Below are positions 1 to 8,187 of a stretch of 64,000 nt of DNA, piece by piece. The notes under the pieces are model-generated. The model did not search any database, was not told where the DNA came from, and worked only from the letters and a program-made list of their open reading frames with translations. The position numbers and the translations under genes are program-made. The stretch is from JAFGJQ01 sp964495075 (lineage in GTDB: Bacteria; Planctomycetota; Phycisphaerae; UBA1845): positions 1 to 64,000 of the forward strand of contig CAZBUJ010000007.1 in assembly GCA_964495075.1 (NCBI GenBank), in the 5' to 3' direction. Numbering within the stretch: position 1 is the stretch's first letter; every line of letters starts with the position of its first letter.

Positions 1-1014
1 ACCCAGACCACCAAGGCGTACGAGCCCGAGCCCGCCGAGGTGAAAATCCTCGTCAGTTCGTTCTGCATGATGTTCTACGTGGCCATGACGTTCGTGCCCA
101 ACCGGCCCGCCCCCTACTACATGAAGCCCCACCCGTTCGAGCCGTTTGACCCGTGGTTCGCCGGCGCGGCCGTGCTGTTCGTGGCCGTGACGATTGCCGT
201 GGTCGTCATGCGGCGTCGCCGGCCGTGGCTGCTGGCCACCTGGTGTTGCTACGTCGTCGTTCTGTTGCCGGTGGTGGGCCTGATCAAGCACGGGGGGCAG
301 ATGGCGGCCGACCGGTACACGTACCTGTCGTGCATCGGTTGGGTGATCCTGATCGGGGCCGGCGTGACGCGGCTCTGGGCCGGCGGTGGTGAATCGACGC
401 GTCCGGTCCGCCGGCTTGGGGTGATGCTGGCCGCCGCGGCGGCGATCGTCGTGTTGTCGTCGGCGTCGCGGGCGTGCTGTCTTGACTGGAAGGACTCGGA
501 ATCCGTGTGGGCGGCGATGGTTCGGCGCAATCCGCGTTTCGAGATGGGCTACTACAATCTGGCCAAGGCGAACAAGCGACCGTGCGCGGCGTTGACCCGG
601 CGGGCGAACGAGGAAGCGCAGGCCGATCGCGCGGAGGCCGCCGAGACGCTTCGCCAGGAGGTGGCCCGCCGCTACGCGCTGGCCGAGTCGAACTTCCGCA
701 AGGCGATCGCGCTGTACCCGGAGTATCCCAAGGCGAATGTGGACCTTGGCAACATGATCGGGGCGGGCTTCGCGCCGGGCGGGGTCGAGGCGGCCGAACA
801 GCACTACCTGGCTGCGTTGCGCGGCGCGCCGACGTTTCACATGGCGCACCTGAATCTCGGCTGGTTGCGGCTCCGGCAGAAGCGGTACGCGGAGGCGGAG
901 AGTCACTTTCTGCAGGCCGCGCGGGGCGCCAAGGCCGCCGGGCAATCGCAGGCGTACCGTCGCGCCCAGGAGGGCCTCAAGAAAGCCCGCCAGCACCTGG
1001 GCAACAATCCATAG
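1..1014 (+). CDS. C-terminal part of a polytopic membrane protein with TPR tail (5' truncated by window edge)
   Basis: The reading frame is open from base 1, so the gene starts before the window; a GTG at 40 is only an internal in-frame codon. The visible part has about three hydrophobic segments (roughly the first 130 residues after base 40), containing the motif AADRYTYL that is common in bacterial and eukaryotic membrane proteins with a PMT/TMTC-like core. After a charged linker come two or three TPR-like helical pairs (around bases 660-960, with LAESNFRKAIALYPEYPKA and AHLNLGWLRLRQKRYAEAESHF). The family suggests an integral membrane glycosyltransferase-like or sugar-binding protein with a TPR docking tail. 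Function is inferred only; the catalytic loop would lie upstream of the window. Confidence 0.75.
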   Translation, partial: TQTTKAYEPEPAEVKILVSSFCMMFYVAMTFVPNRPAPYYMKPHPFEPFDPWFAGAAVLFVAVTIAVVVMRRRRPWLLATWCCYVVVLLPVVGLIKHGGQMAADRYTYLSCIGWVILIGAGVTRLWAGGGESTRPVRRLGVMLAAAAAIVVLSSASRACCLDWKDSESVWAAMVRRNPRFEMGYYNLAKANKRPCAALTRRANEEAQADRAEAAETLRQEVARRYALAESNFRKAIALYPEYPKANVDLGNMIGAGFAPGGVEAAEQHYLAALRGAPTFHMAHLNLGWLRLRQKRYAEAESHFLQAARGAKAAGQSQAYRRAQEGLKKARQHLGNNP

Positions 1015-1295
1015 GGCAAAAAAGGGAAGCGTCCGCCTCGTGGCGGCGCGTGCGAAGAAAATCGGAGGCTGTGAGTAACGCGGCTCCGGCGGCCGATCAT
1101 CATGGTAATTCGGGCATTAATCGGTGATACCGACACCACTGACAGGCGCGGCACGGTTTGCGGCAATTGACGCTCGGGGCGGAGCCACGTACGGTGGCTT
1201 ACGCGTGTTGCGCGGGCCCGTGGCGGTCCTCGGGCCGGTGCCGTCGCGCTGCGACCGCGCTCTGCCCAACCGAACGAGATTGACGGAGAGTACTG

Positions 1296-2492
1296 ATGGG
1301 CTTCGCTTCCGGGAGTATTTCGTTTCGCCGTTACCACGTGGCCGGCTCGCATCCGGACACGGTGGACGCCGGCCTCGTCGAGCGCTTACTGAAGCACGGG
1401 TTCGGCGGCGGGCGGGGCGACGCGGCCGACGGAACCGAGTACGGGTGGATTGCCCCAACGCACCTGTTTGACACCTTGATCGAGGCGGAGAAGGTGTCGT
1501 TCGGTCGGTTCCTGCACGTCGTGCTGCGGCTGGACCGGCTGAAGCCCCCGCCCGCCGTGGTGCGCAGCTACCGGGCGATCGAAGAGCAGGCGGCCCGCGG
1601 CGCGTCCGGTCGGCCGGTGCTGTCCAAGGAAGAGAAGCGGCAGGCCAGGGAGGCGGCGGAGGCGAAGGCGGAGAAGGAGGCCGGCCAGGGGGCATTCCGC
1701 CGGATCACGGCACACCCGATGGTGTTCGATCTGCCGAACCACACCGTCTACTTCGGGTCGCTGAGCACCGGTGCCCACGACAAGTTGACGTCGCTGTTCG
1801 CGGAGACGTTCGGCGCGCGGCTGGAACCGTTGGATACGACGAAGAACGCGTCCCGCATCGCGAGCGAGTTGCGCCTGCACCGGTCGTACGAAGACGCCGC
1901 CCCCGCCCACCTGGTCGAGGGGGTGAGCGGTGGGTTCATCGACGAGGCGGACCGGAGCTTCTTCGGTCGCGAGTTCCTGACCTGGCTTTGGCACGAGTTG
2001 AATAACGGTGACGGCGTCTTGGCACTCCCGCCGGACGGGCAGCACAGTCTTCCGCCGGAGGCGGCCGTCATGATCCACCAGTCTCTTCAGCTCGAATGCG
2101 ACTTCCGCACCACGGGCCGCGACCTGATCTACGCCGACGGTCCGACCCGCGGGCCGGAGGCCAAGGCGGCCCTTCGGGTGGGCAAGCAGCCGACCAAGGT
2201 CGGGCTGGTGATCGAGGCGGGGGACCCGTACGCGTTGACCTTTGACGCGGTCGGCTTTCGCGTGGGTGGCCTGCGGCTGCCGGCGCTCGAGGAGTCGGAC
2301 CCGCGGGTGCGGCTGGAGGAGCGGTGTTTGCACGTGGTGCGGGTGAGTGCGATTCTCGACACGCTGTTCCGCTCGTTCCTCAAGGTGCGACTGGGGGGCG
2401 GCTACGCGGCCAAGCTCGCCCAGCTCCGCCGCTGGGCCCGCGGCGATCAGCAGGCCGAACCGGCCGATGCGCAGTTACGCATCGTGCAATAG
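1296..2492 (+). CDS. rdgC: RdgC-like recombination-associated protein
   Basis: A 398-residue soluble protein. The overall pattern resembles RdgC, a ring-shaped DNA-binding protein that modulates RecA. The N-terminal domain has a conserved GWIAP segment near residue 49. A charged helical segment follows (LSKEEKRQAREAAEAKAEKE, around residue 110). Next comes a domain with the motif VYFGSLSTGAHDKLTSLFAE, where an RdgC reads its strand-helix core. It is longer than enterobacterial RdgC (about 300 residues), with an extended C-terminal region from residue 240. The ATG at 1296 is preceded by GGAG at a 7-base spacing. It stands alone between the TPR protein and a hydrolase. The family assignment is by eye; the alternative is an uncharacterised planctomycete protein sharing the fold. 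Confidence 0.6.
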   Translation: MGFASGSISFRRYHVAGSHPDTVDAGLVERLLKHGFGGGRGDAADGTEYGWIAPTHLFDTLIEAEKVSFGRFLHVVLRLDRLKPPPAVVRSYRAIEEQAARGASGRPVLSKEEKRQAREAAEAKAEKEAGQGAFRRITAHPMVFDLPNHTVYFGSLSTGAHDKLTSLFAETFGARLEPLDTTKNASRIASELRLHRSYEDAAPAHLVEGVSGGFIDEADRSFFGREFLTWLWHELNNGDGVLALPPDGQHSLPPEAAVMIHQSLQLECDFRTTGRDLIYADGPTRGPEAKAALRVGKQPTKVGLVIEAGDPYALTFDAVGFRVGGLRLPALEESDPRVRLEERCLHVVRVSAILDTLFRSFLKVRLGGGYAAKLAQLRRWARGDQQAEPADAQLRIVQ

Positions 2493-2538
2493 GCCGCCGG
2501 TTGGTCAATCCGCGTCGATCGGCTACGATCGGGCGACC

Positions 2539-3375
2539 ATGGCCTTGGCCGATCGGCTTTTCTATCACCCGACCCGGACGGAGTACGACGCGCCGGAGAA
2601 TTGCCGGCTTGCGTACGAGTCGGTGCGGATCCCGTCCACCGACGGGGTCTGGCTGCATGGCTGGTGGTTTCCGTCGCACGGGACGCCGCGGGGGACGGTC
2701 GTGCACTGCCACGGCAACGCGGGGAACATCACTGCCCATTTTCGGTTCGTAGCCTGGCTGCCGTCCTGCGGGTTCAACGTGCTCTGCTTCGACTATCGCG
2801 GGTACGGGCAATCGACAGGGAAGGTGACACGGGCCGGCACGCTGGCCGACGCCCACGCGGCGGTTGACTATGCCCGTGGTCGGCCCGACGTCGATCCGGC
2901 CCGGATGCTGCTGCTCGGTCAGTCGATCGGCGGGACGATCGGGATCCGGGTCGCGGCGGAGCGCGATGACCTGTGCGGCGTGGCGTTCGACGGGCCGTTC
3001 TCCTCCTACCGGAAGGAGGCATACTTCGTCGCCCGTCATTCGATCCTGTGGGGCGTGGCCGGGCTGGTGTCGCGGTACCTGATCAGCGACGACCTGTCGG
3101 CGCTCGAGGTGGTGCACCGGATCGCTCCGTGTCCGGCCCTGTTTATCGCCGGCACCGACGATCACATCGTGGACTTCCGGCAGGCGGTGGAACTGTACGA
3201 AGCCGCCGGCGACCCGAAGGAACTCCGCGTGGTGGAAGGGGCGGATCATTGCGAGTCGCTCGTCACGGAAGAAGACGACGGCCGGGATCACCTCGCGCAG
3301 TTCTTCACGCGCTGCGTCAACAGCGGGGTTCTCAACCGCGACGACGCGCGCGGGCGCCAAGACCGCAGGCTTTGA
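2539..3375 (+). CDS. Alpha/beta hydrolase (BEM46/ABHD13-like serine hydrolase)
   Basis: A 278-residue cytoplasmic hydrolase. The fold markers are clear: HCHGNAGN (oxyanion region, about residues 57-63), FDYRGYGQS (84-92), nucleophile elbow GQSIGG with Ser129, the late acid in AGTDDHIV, and the catalytic His in GADHCES near the end. This arrangement matches the ABHD13/BEM46/YtmA-type family, which acts as esterases or lipases of mostly unknown substrate. I chose the ATG at 2539, not upstream in-frame codons that overlap the previous gene. That start gives the usual N-terminal strand (LFYHPT) found in this family. No lipid anchor or signal peptide is visible. Confidence 0.88.
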   Translation: MALADRLFYHPTRTEYDAPENCRLAYESVRIPSTDGVWLHGWWFPSHGTPRGTVVHCHGNAGNITAHFRFVAWLPSCGFNVLCFDYRGYGQSTGKVTRAGTLADAHAAVDYARGRPDVDPARMLLLGQSIGGTIGIRVAAERDDLCGVAFDGPFSSYRKEAYFVARHSILWGVAGLVSRYLISDDLSALEVVHRIAPCPALFIAGTDDHIVDFRQAVELYEAAGDPKELRVVEGADHCESLVTEEDDGRDHLAQFFTRCVNSGVLNRDDARGRQDRRL

Positions 3376-3386
3376 GCCCGCCGAAC

Positions 3387-3419
3387 GACCGGCACCGCTT
3401 CGCCGCGCGGTGCGCGGTC
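3387..3419. terminator. Imperfect GC-rich hairpin between convergent genes
   Basis: The arms 3387-3398 and 3407-3419 pair over 12 bp with one bulged C. The hairpin lies just after the hydrolase stop (3375) and before the stop of purN on the other strand (3496). It lacks a clear T tract, so terminator function is inferred from position. Confidence 0.4.
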
Positions 3420-3495
3420 CACCGCTGACGTCGGCGTTTGGTCACCACCAGGCCGCCGCGTCGGGCGAAGGCGGCGCCTCATTCGTAGTTCGCCA

Positions 3496-4149
3496 TCAGT
3501 CATTCGCCGCCGCGATCTGCACTCGGCCGTCCACGACCGCCAGCCGCCCCGCGGCGTAGAGGCGGATGGCTTCGGGGTAGGCCCGGGTTTCCGCCTCGAA
3601 GACCCGGGCGGCGAGTGACTCCGGGTTGTCATTCGCCATGACCGGGACCTTGCGTTGCAGGATGGTCGGGCCATGGTCGTACTGGTTGTCGGCGAAGTGA
3701 ACCGTGCAGCCGCTCTCCGTCCGTCCGGCGGCGAGCACCGCCTGGTGCACGTGGTGGCCATAGCACCCCTTGCCACCGAAGTCCGGCAGCAGCGCGGGGT
3801 GGATGTTCATCACTCGCTGCTCGAACGCGGGCGGGATCCGCCAGAAGGAGAGGAAGCCGGCCATGCAGACGAGGTCCACGCGGGCCTGGGTCAAGGCCTC
3901 GGTGATCTGGCGGTCGAACGCGTCCTGCGACAGGCGCCGACGTTCGATGACGACCGCGTCATAGCCGAGCTGCCGGGCCCGCGTCAGGCCGTACGCCGTC
4001 TCCCGCGACACGATCACGATGGCGATGGTGGCGGGGGTGTCGCCGGCCTCGACGGCTTCGTGGATGTACTTGAGCGATCGGCCGCCGCCGGACAGCAGAA
4101 CGCCGAGGCGAATCGGTTGGACGGGCCGGGTGTTCGGTGGCTGGGGCAT
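3496..4149 (-). CDS. purN: Phosphoribosylglycinamide formyltransferase
   Basis: A 217-residue enzyme that transfers the formyl group of 10-formyl-THF to GAR in purine synthesis. The N-terminus has the phosphate-binding loop as LLSGGGRSL (residues 18-26; the classic form is SGNGSN). The catalytic Asn115 and His117 sit in MNIHPALLPDF. HFADNQYDHGPTILQRKVPV carries the third catalytic residue, an Asp in DHGP. GCTVH precedes it as in the family. I chose the ATG at 4149 because the protein then begins a few residues before the first beta strand. Its stop codon falls inside a short dispersed repeat (see findings). FolD at 53.8 kb could supply the formyl donor. Confidence 0.92.
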   Translation of the reverse strand: MPQPPNTRPVQPIRLGVLLSGGGRSLKYIHEAVEAGDTPATIAIVIVSRETAYGLTRARQLGYDAVVIERRRLSQDAFDRQITEALTQARVDLVCMAGFLSFWRIPPAFEQRVMNIHPALLPDFGGKGCYGHHVHQAVLAAGRTESGCTVHFADNQYDHGPTILQRKVPVMANDNPESLAARVFEAETRAYPEAIRLYAAGRLAVVDGRVQIAAAND

Positions 4150-4272
4150 GGCGCCGCATCTCCACGGGTACTGCGGATCCGGATGCGATTCGGACGTCCG
4201 GGGCGATCCGCGGGACGGGCCCATCATCCACGCGGGCGGGTGTCGACGCAACCCGCCACGTCGAGTGGTAGA

Positions 4273-5250
4273 ATGTATCGCATGGAACCGCCCCCGCGCC
4301 AATCGTTCATTACCGAGGCGTTCAAGCCGGCGTACCTGCGTGACGAGGTCGCGGTGGACCTCCCGCGGCGGGCCGCCGACGCGCGGGCCGACCTGGACGC
4401 GTGTCGTGCCTGTCCGCGTGAGTGCGGGGCGGACCGGATGGCCGGCGAGACCGGGGCCTGCGAGACGCCGCGTTACGCCCGGGTCACGTCGGCCTTCCCC
4501 CACACGGGCGAGGAGGGGTGCCTGGTCGGGACGCACGGTTCGGGCACGATCTTCTTCGCGCGGTGCAACCTCCACTGCGTGTTCTGCCAGAACGCGGACA
4601 TCAGCCAGGCATCGGCCGGCGAGTTGCTGGATGCGCCGGCCATCGCCGGGATCATGCTGCGGCTGCAATCGCTGGGCTGCCACAACATCAACTTCGTGTC
4701 GCCGTCGCACGTGGTGCCGCAGGTGATCGAGGCGGTGGCGGAGGCGGTGCCGCGAGGGCTTCGCGTGCCGATCGTGTACAACAGCAACGCCTACGACTCC
4801 GTCGACTCGCTTCGCCGGCTCGACGGCATGGTCGACATCTACATGCCGGACTTCAAGTTCTGGTCGGCCGGGTGCGGGGCGCGGTACTGCCTGGCCGACG
4901 ATTACCCCGACCGGGCCCGGGCGGCCATCCGGGAGATGCATCGCCAGGTGGGTGATCTGCGCACCGACCCGCGGGGCGTCGCGACTCGCGGGCTGCTGGT
5001 CCGGCACCTGGTGATGCCGGGGCTGGGGGAGGAGTCCAAAGCCATCCTGGGCTGGCTGGCCGGCGAGGTGTCCCGCGACACGTATGTCAACATCATGGCA
5101 CAATACCACCCGGCTCACCGGGTGGGTCGGCCGGAGGCGGGTAAGACCGCGTTCCCCGAGATCGACCGCGGGTTGCGCCGCGACGAGTTGGAGCAGGCGT
5201 ACGAATGGGCGCGCCGGGCGGGGCTATGGCGGATGGATAAGCAGCGCTGA
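4273..5250 (+). CDS. Radical SAM protein, PflX/COG1313 type
   Basis: A 325-residue radical SAM enzyme. The cluster motif is CNLHCVFCQN (CxxxCxxC) near residue 98, preceded by a second Cys-rich segment CRACPRECGADR (about residue 43) that is typical of the PflX (COG1313) group. Downstream are INFVSPSHVVPQV, the strand YNSNAYDS and the DIYMPDFKFW motif, followed by the C-terminal motif NIMAQYHPAH. Relatives resemble pyruvate-formate-lyase activases, but the substrate of PflX proteins is unknown. An alternative ATG lies at 4282. It is divergently arranged with purN with about 120 bp between, so promoters probably lie in that gap. Confidence 0.85.
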   Translation: MYRMEPPPRQSFITEAFKPAYLRDEVAVDLPRRAADARADLDACRACPRECGADRMAGETGACETPRYARVTSAFPHTGEEGCLVGTHGSGTIFFARCNLHCVFCQNADISQASAGELLDAPAIAGIMLRLQSLGCHNINFVSPSHVVPQVIEAVAEAVPRGLRVPIVYNSNAYDSVDSLRRLDGMVDIYMPDFKFWSAGCGARYCLADDYPDRARAAIREMHRQVGDLRTDPRGVATRGLLVRHLVMPGLGEESKAILGWLAGEVSRDTYVNIMAQYHPAHRVGRPEAGKTAFPEIDRGLRRDELEQAYEWARRAGLWRMDKQR

Positions 5251-5261
5251 TTACGAACTTA

Positions 5262-5300
5262 CCGATGACCGACGACTAATGAGGCATCGCCTCCGGGCGG
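5262..5300. repeat. Copy of a dispersed stop-rich repeat downstream of the radical SAM gene
   Basis: Directly after the radical SAM stop codon the sequence contains CCGACGACTAATGAGGC followed by a GC-rich CCTCCGGGCGG. The ACTAATGAGGC core and the GC-rich follow-on also occur at 57720-57735, and as a reverse complement at 3471-3507. It is non-coding here. Confidence 0.5.
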
Positions 5301-5451
5301 CGTATTGTGCTTTGCGCCGCGCCTTCGTTTGATGCGTGCGGGGCCCTCGCAATGCGGGCGGCGTGGATCGCCGGGCGGCGATCCAACGGGGTGCTGGAAG
5401 CCTGTGCGGCTTCCTTCACCGCTCCTCCACGCGGCGCCGCCCAACAAACAG

Positions 5452-5483
5452 GCGAGGCGGCGTGCCCGGCACATCCGCCTCGC
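5452..5483 (-). terminator. Strong hairpin terminator after the PEP-CTERM gene
   Basis: Arms GCGAGGCGG (5452-5460) and CCGCCTCGC (5475-5483) pair perfectly, and the inner GTGCC/GGCAC pairs as well. On the minus strand the hairpin is followed by CTGTTTGTT. It lies about 40 bp beyond the stop of the PEP-CTERM gene, so it is probably its terminator. A smaller perfect hairpin (7-bp arms) is at 5396-5414. Confidence 0.65.
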
Positions 5484-5522
5484 TCAAAGCCATCTTTCGT
5501 TTTCGGTTCCAGTTCGGCTGGG

Positions 5523-6218
5523 CTAGCGACGTCGCAGGGCAAGGCCCGCCGCCATCGCCAGTAGCAACAGACTGGCCGGTTCCGGCACCAGGGCCAGGTC
5601 GTCGTAGTACACCGGGTTCCCACCCGCGTCCGCCCAGAGGTCGAGGGCGGCGATCGACTGCATGTGCGTCGGATCGTCCGGGTTGTACCAGTACCGTGTG
5701 CCGAGCACATCGCCGTTGTAGTACGTCGTGCGGGTATTGGCGTCGAGATCGATCTCGACGGCGACTTCCACCCATTCGTCGTACACGATCGGCACGTCCC
5801 CGGTGCCCGTGTCATAGTCCGTGACGGTGTTGGCATCCAGATCCATTTGGATCTGAGCCCCCCAGCCCTTGTCGCCTCCGACGGTGTAGTTGTTCATCAG
5901 AATGAAGTAGGTCACGCCCTGGAGGTCTTCCGTCACGTACTGCATCCCGGAAAATGTCCATTGCCCCGACGTGTATCCGGAGAACTCCTGGACGGCGTCA
6001 TCATTCGCGAACAGCTTGGCGTGGTAGTCGTCCGCGTACTTGGCGTGATCGTCGCTGATCACCGCGGCCATACCGCCGCCGTCCCAGCCGGCCCAGCCGC
6101 CCTGGCCATCCAATGGAGTGCCCAAGGTGTACTGGTCGAAATTGTCAGACCAGTCCGCGTTGGCGGGCAGGGCGATCAACGCCACTGCGCCCAACATCAC
6201 TAAAACAGGTTTTTTCAT
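5523..6218 (-). CDS. Exported PEP-CTERM sorting-domain protein with lectin-like body
   Basis: A 231-residue exported protein. It has a signal peptide (MKKPVLVMLGAVALIALPANA) and a C-terminal PEP-CTERM signal: VPEPASLLLL, then a hydrophobic stretch, then RRR. PEP-CTERM proteins are thought to be sorted by exosortase and anchored or released at the surface, often into extracellular matrix. The middle of the protein is rich in Asp, Tyr, Trp and Gly, with a beta-sandwich look resembling concanavalin/LamG-like domains (WVEVAVEIDLDANTRTTYYN, residues about 160-180). The start ATG has an excellent ribosome site, GGAGGAG, 6-7 bases upstream. No exosortase gene is in the window. The ligand is unknown. 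Confidence 0.85.
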   Translation of the reverse strand: MKKPVLVMLGAVALIALPANADWSDNFDQYTLGTPLDGQGGWAGWDGGGMAAVISDDHAKYADDYHAKLFANDDAVQEFSGYTSGQWTFSGMQYVTEDLQGVTYFILMNNYTVGGDKGWGAQIQMDLDANTVTDYDTGTGDVPIVYDEWVEVAVEIDLDANTRTTYYNGDVLGTRYWYNPDDPTHMQSIAALDLWADAGGNPVYYDDLALVPEPASLLLLAMAAGLALRRR

Positions 6219-6414
6219 TGTTTCTCCTCCGGTTGCCTGAACATGAAACCCACACGGGACGTCCACTGCCCCGTTACGAGCCGAGTCCATTTCGACGTTT
6301 ACGATGATATGCCGCCGCGCAACCGTCCATGGAGAGAGCGCCACGCACAGCGCGCGGCGATGGAGGCCAGGGCCGAGATGACAACTCGCGCGCACTTTCC
6401 TCCGCGTACATGCC

Positions 6415-6443
6415 AGTAAACGACAAACCGTCACGTTAGTCAA
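6415..6443 (-). promoter_or_regulatory. Sigma-70-type promoter for the PEP-CTERM gene
   Basis: On the minus strand, -35 TTGACT (6438-6443) and -10 TTTACT (6415-6420) are separated by exactly 17 bp. The start codon at 6218 is about 190 bases downstream, so the transcript would have a long leader. Confidence 0.5.
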
Positions 6444-6506
6444 GCAAAAACTGGATCGCGCCTGGCCCGGAGATGGCATCAGTCCACGTCTGATCCGCGC
6501 ATGAAT

Positions 6507-6522
6507 AGGGCCTCTCGGCCCT
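6507..6522 (-). terminator. Possible pgi terminator hairpin
   Basis: AGGGCC and GGCCCT pair perfectly around a 4-base loop, about 70 bp past the pgi stop. The downstream T tract is weak (ATTCAT), so the call rests mainly on position. Confidence 0.35.
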
Positions 6523-6594
6523 GCGCAATCGATTCAACTGCGACTTTCATCATCCAGGCGGGGAGGCTCACGGGTAACTGCCAGTTTACGGCTG

Positions 6595-8187
6595 TTACTC
6601 CGCGGCGTACGTGGCATCAAACAGCGTCGCGCCCGCTTTGCGAGTGAACTGCCGGTCCGGGTTGGCGGCCAAGTGCTCCAGGACGCGGTAGACGGTTTCG
6701 ATATCCTGCGGGGCGCCGATGGCCTCGGCGACCTGCCCGGCCGTCTCCGGCACGTGACGGCGCTCGCCGAGATGCTTGATCACGCGGAACTGCAGGTCGA
6801 GGATCCGGCGGGCCGCCTCCTTGCCGGCCTGCACACCCGGCTGATGGTACGCGTTGATGTTGATGAGTGACGCGTAGAGTCCCACCGCCCGCTCGAACAG
6901 GGCGATCAACGCCCCCACCGCCCGGGCGTCGACGCGGTCGACAGTGATCGTCATCGACTCCCGCCCGGCCTCGTACAACGCGGTGCGGGTGCCCTGCAAG
7001 AACCCCGCCAGGTAGTCGCCCGACGTGGTATGCGGCTCGACCCGCACGGAGGGCCCTTCGCGATCCCGCAGCACCTCCACGAAGGTCACGAAGAAGTTAT
7101 GCACCCCCTCGCGAAGCTGCTGGATATACGCGTGCTGATCGGTGGAGCCCTTGTTCCCGTAGACGGTCAGCCCCTGGTGAACAACCCGCCCGTCCAGGTC
7201 CTTCTCCTTGCCGAGTGACTCCATGATCAACTGCTGCAGGTAGCGGGCAAACAGAGCGAGCCGGTCCTTGTAGGGCAGAATCACGAGGTCCTTCGACCCT
7301 CGGCCGCCGCAGGCGTAGAACCACATCAAGGCCATCAACGCGGCGGGGTTCGCCCGGACGTCACGCACTCGTGTGAACTCATCCATGCGGCGTGCACCGT
7401 CGAGCAGCCCGTCGATGTCCAGTCCCTGCAGCGCGGCGGGCAGCAAGCCCACCGCCGACATCTGCGACGTGCGCCCGCCGACCCAGTCCCACATGGGGAA
7501 GGTCCGAATCCACTTGCTTTTCCGGGCGACCTGATCGAGCTCGCTGCCTTCCCGGGTGACGGCCACCGCGTGCTCGCCGAAGCAGTGGTCGCGGGCGACG
7601 TAGGCCTGCATCACTTCGAGCATGCAGTTGCGCGTTTCGGGCGTGCTGCCCGATTTCGAGATGACGATGGTCAGCGAGCGGTCGAGCTGATCGCCCAGGC
7701 AGCCGAGCATGCGATCGATCCCGTCGGGGTCGGTGTTATCGCAGTAGTACATCTTCATCGGATCGCGGCACGGACAGCCGAGGGCGTCGCCGACGAACTG
7801 CGGGCCCAGCGCCGACCCGCCGATCCCGCATACGATTACGTTCTCGAACCGTTGCCCGCACAGGGGCAACACCTTGCCGCTGTGGACGTCGGCCGCGAAG
7901 GCCTTGACGTCACGCACCGTTGATTCGATGGCCGCCCTCAAGGCCGGCTCCGGCGCCCGCTCCGGGGCACGCAACCAGTAGTGACCCACCATCCGGTTTT
8001 CGTCGGGGTTGGCGATCGCCCCCTTCTCGAGCGCGTCCATGGCGTCAAACGCGTAGCGCATGGGCCCGGCCATCTCGGACAGCAGCGCGTCGGTGAACTT
8101 CATCCGGCTCACGTCGAGAGACAGGCCGACCGACTCACAGCGGCACAAGTACTGCTTGTACCGTTCCCATAGATCGAGGGCGTTCAC
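6595..8187 (-). CDS. pgi: Glucose-6-phosphate isomerase
   Basis: A 530-residue enzyme of the classic PGI family that interconverts glucose-6-phosphate and fructose-6-phosphate. Visible signatures are VCGIGGSALGPQFV (sugar-phosphate binding, near residue 140), VISKSGSTPET (SIS-domain phosphate loop), WDWVGGRTSQMSAVGLLP, and the C-terminal signature region with ESLGKEKDLDGR and GNKGSTDQHAYIQQL, which carries catalytic residues. The GTG start at 8187 overlaps the stop of the upstream gene as GTGA and has GGAG 8 bases upstream, so the two genes are translationally coupled. An ATG-type start is not available nearby. Confidence 0.95.
   Translation of the reverse strand: MNALDLWERYKQYLCRCESVGLSLDVSRMKFTDALLSEMAGPMRYAFDAMDALEKGAIANPDENRMVGHYWLRAPERAPEPALRAAIESTVRDVKAFAADVHSGKVLPLCGQRFENVIVCGIGGSALGPQFVGDALGCPCRDPMKMYYCDNTDPDGIDRMLGCLGDQLDRSLTIVISKSGSTPETRNCMLEVMQAYVARDHCFGEHAVAVTREGSELDQVARKSKWIRTFPMWDWVGGRTSQMSAVGLLPAALQGLDIDGLLDGARRMDEFTRVRDVRANPAALMALMWFYACGGRGSKDLVILPYKDRLALFARYLQQLIMESLGKEKDLDGRVVHQGLTVYGNKGSTDQHAYIQQLREGVHNFFVTFVEVLRDREGPSVRVEPHTTSGDYLAGFLQGTRTALYEAGRESMTITVDRVDARAVGALIALFERAVGLYASLININAYHQPGVQAGKEAARRILDLQFRVIKHLGERRHVPETAGQVAEAIGAPQDIETVYRVLEHLAANPDRQFTRKAGATLFDATYAAE

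Larger units (their letters stand above)
6219..6594. other. Intergenic region with promoter and hairpin, no gene seen
   Basis: This 376-bp gap lies between the PEP-CTERM start and the pgi stop, both on the minus strand. It holds a promoter-like site (6415-6443), a perfect 6-bp hairpin (6507-6522), and no convincing open frame. The GC content is visibly lower around 6410-6450. Confidence 0.6.

Noticed and set aside
2347..2538. Earlier start for the alpha/beta hydrolase overlapping the rdgC-like gene
   Set aside because: The extension is Arg/Ser-rich and overlaps a motif-bearing gene; the ATG at 2539 begins exactly at the fold.
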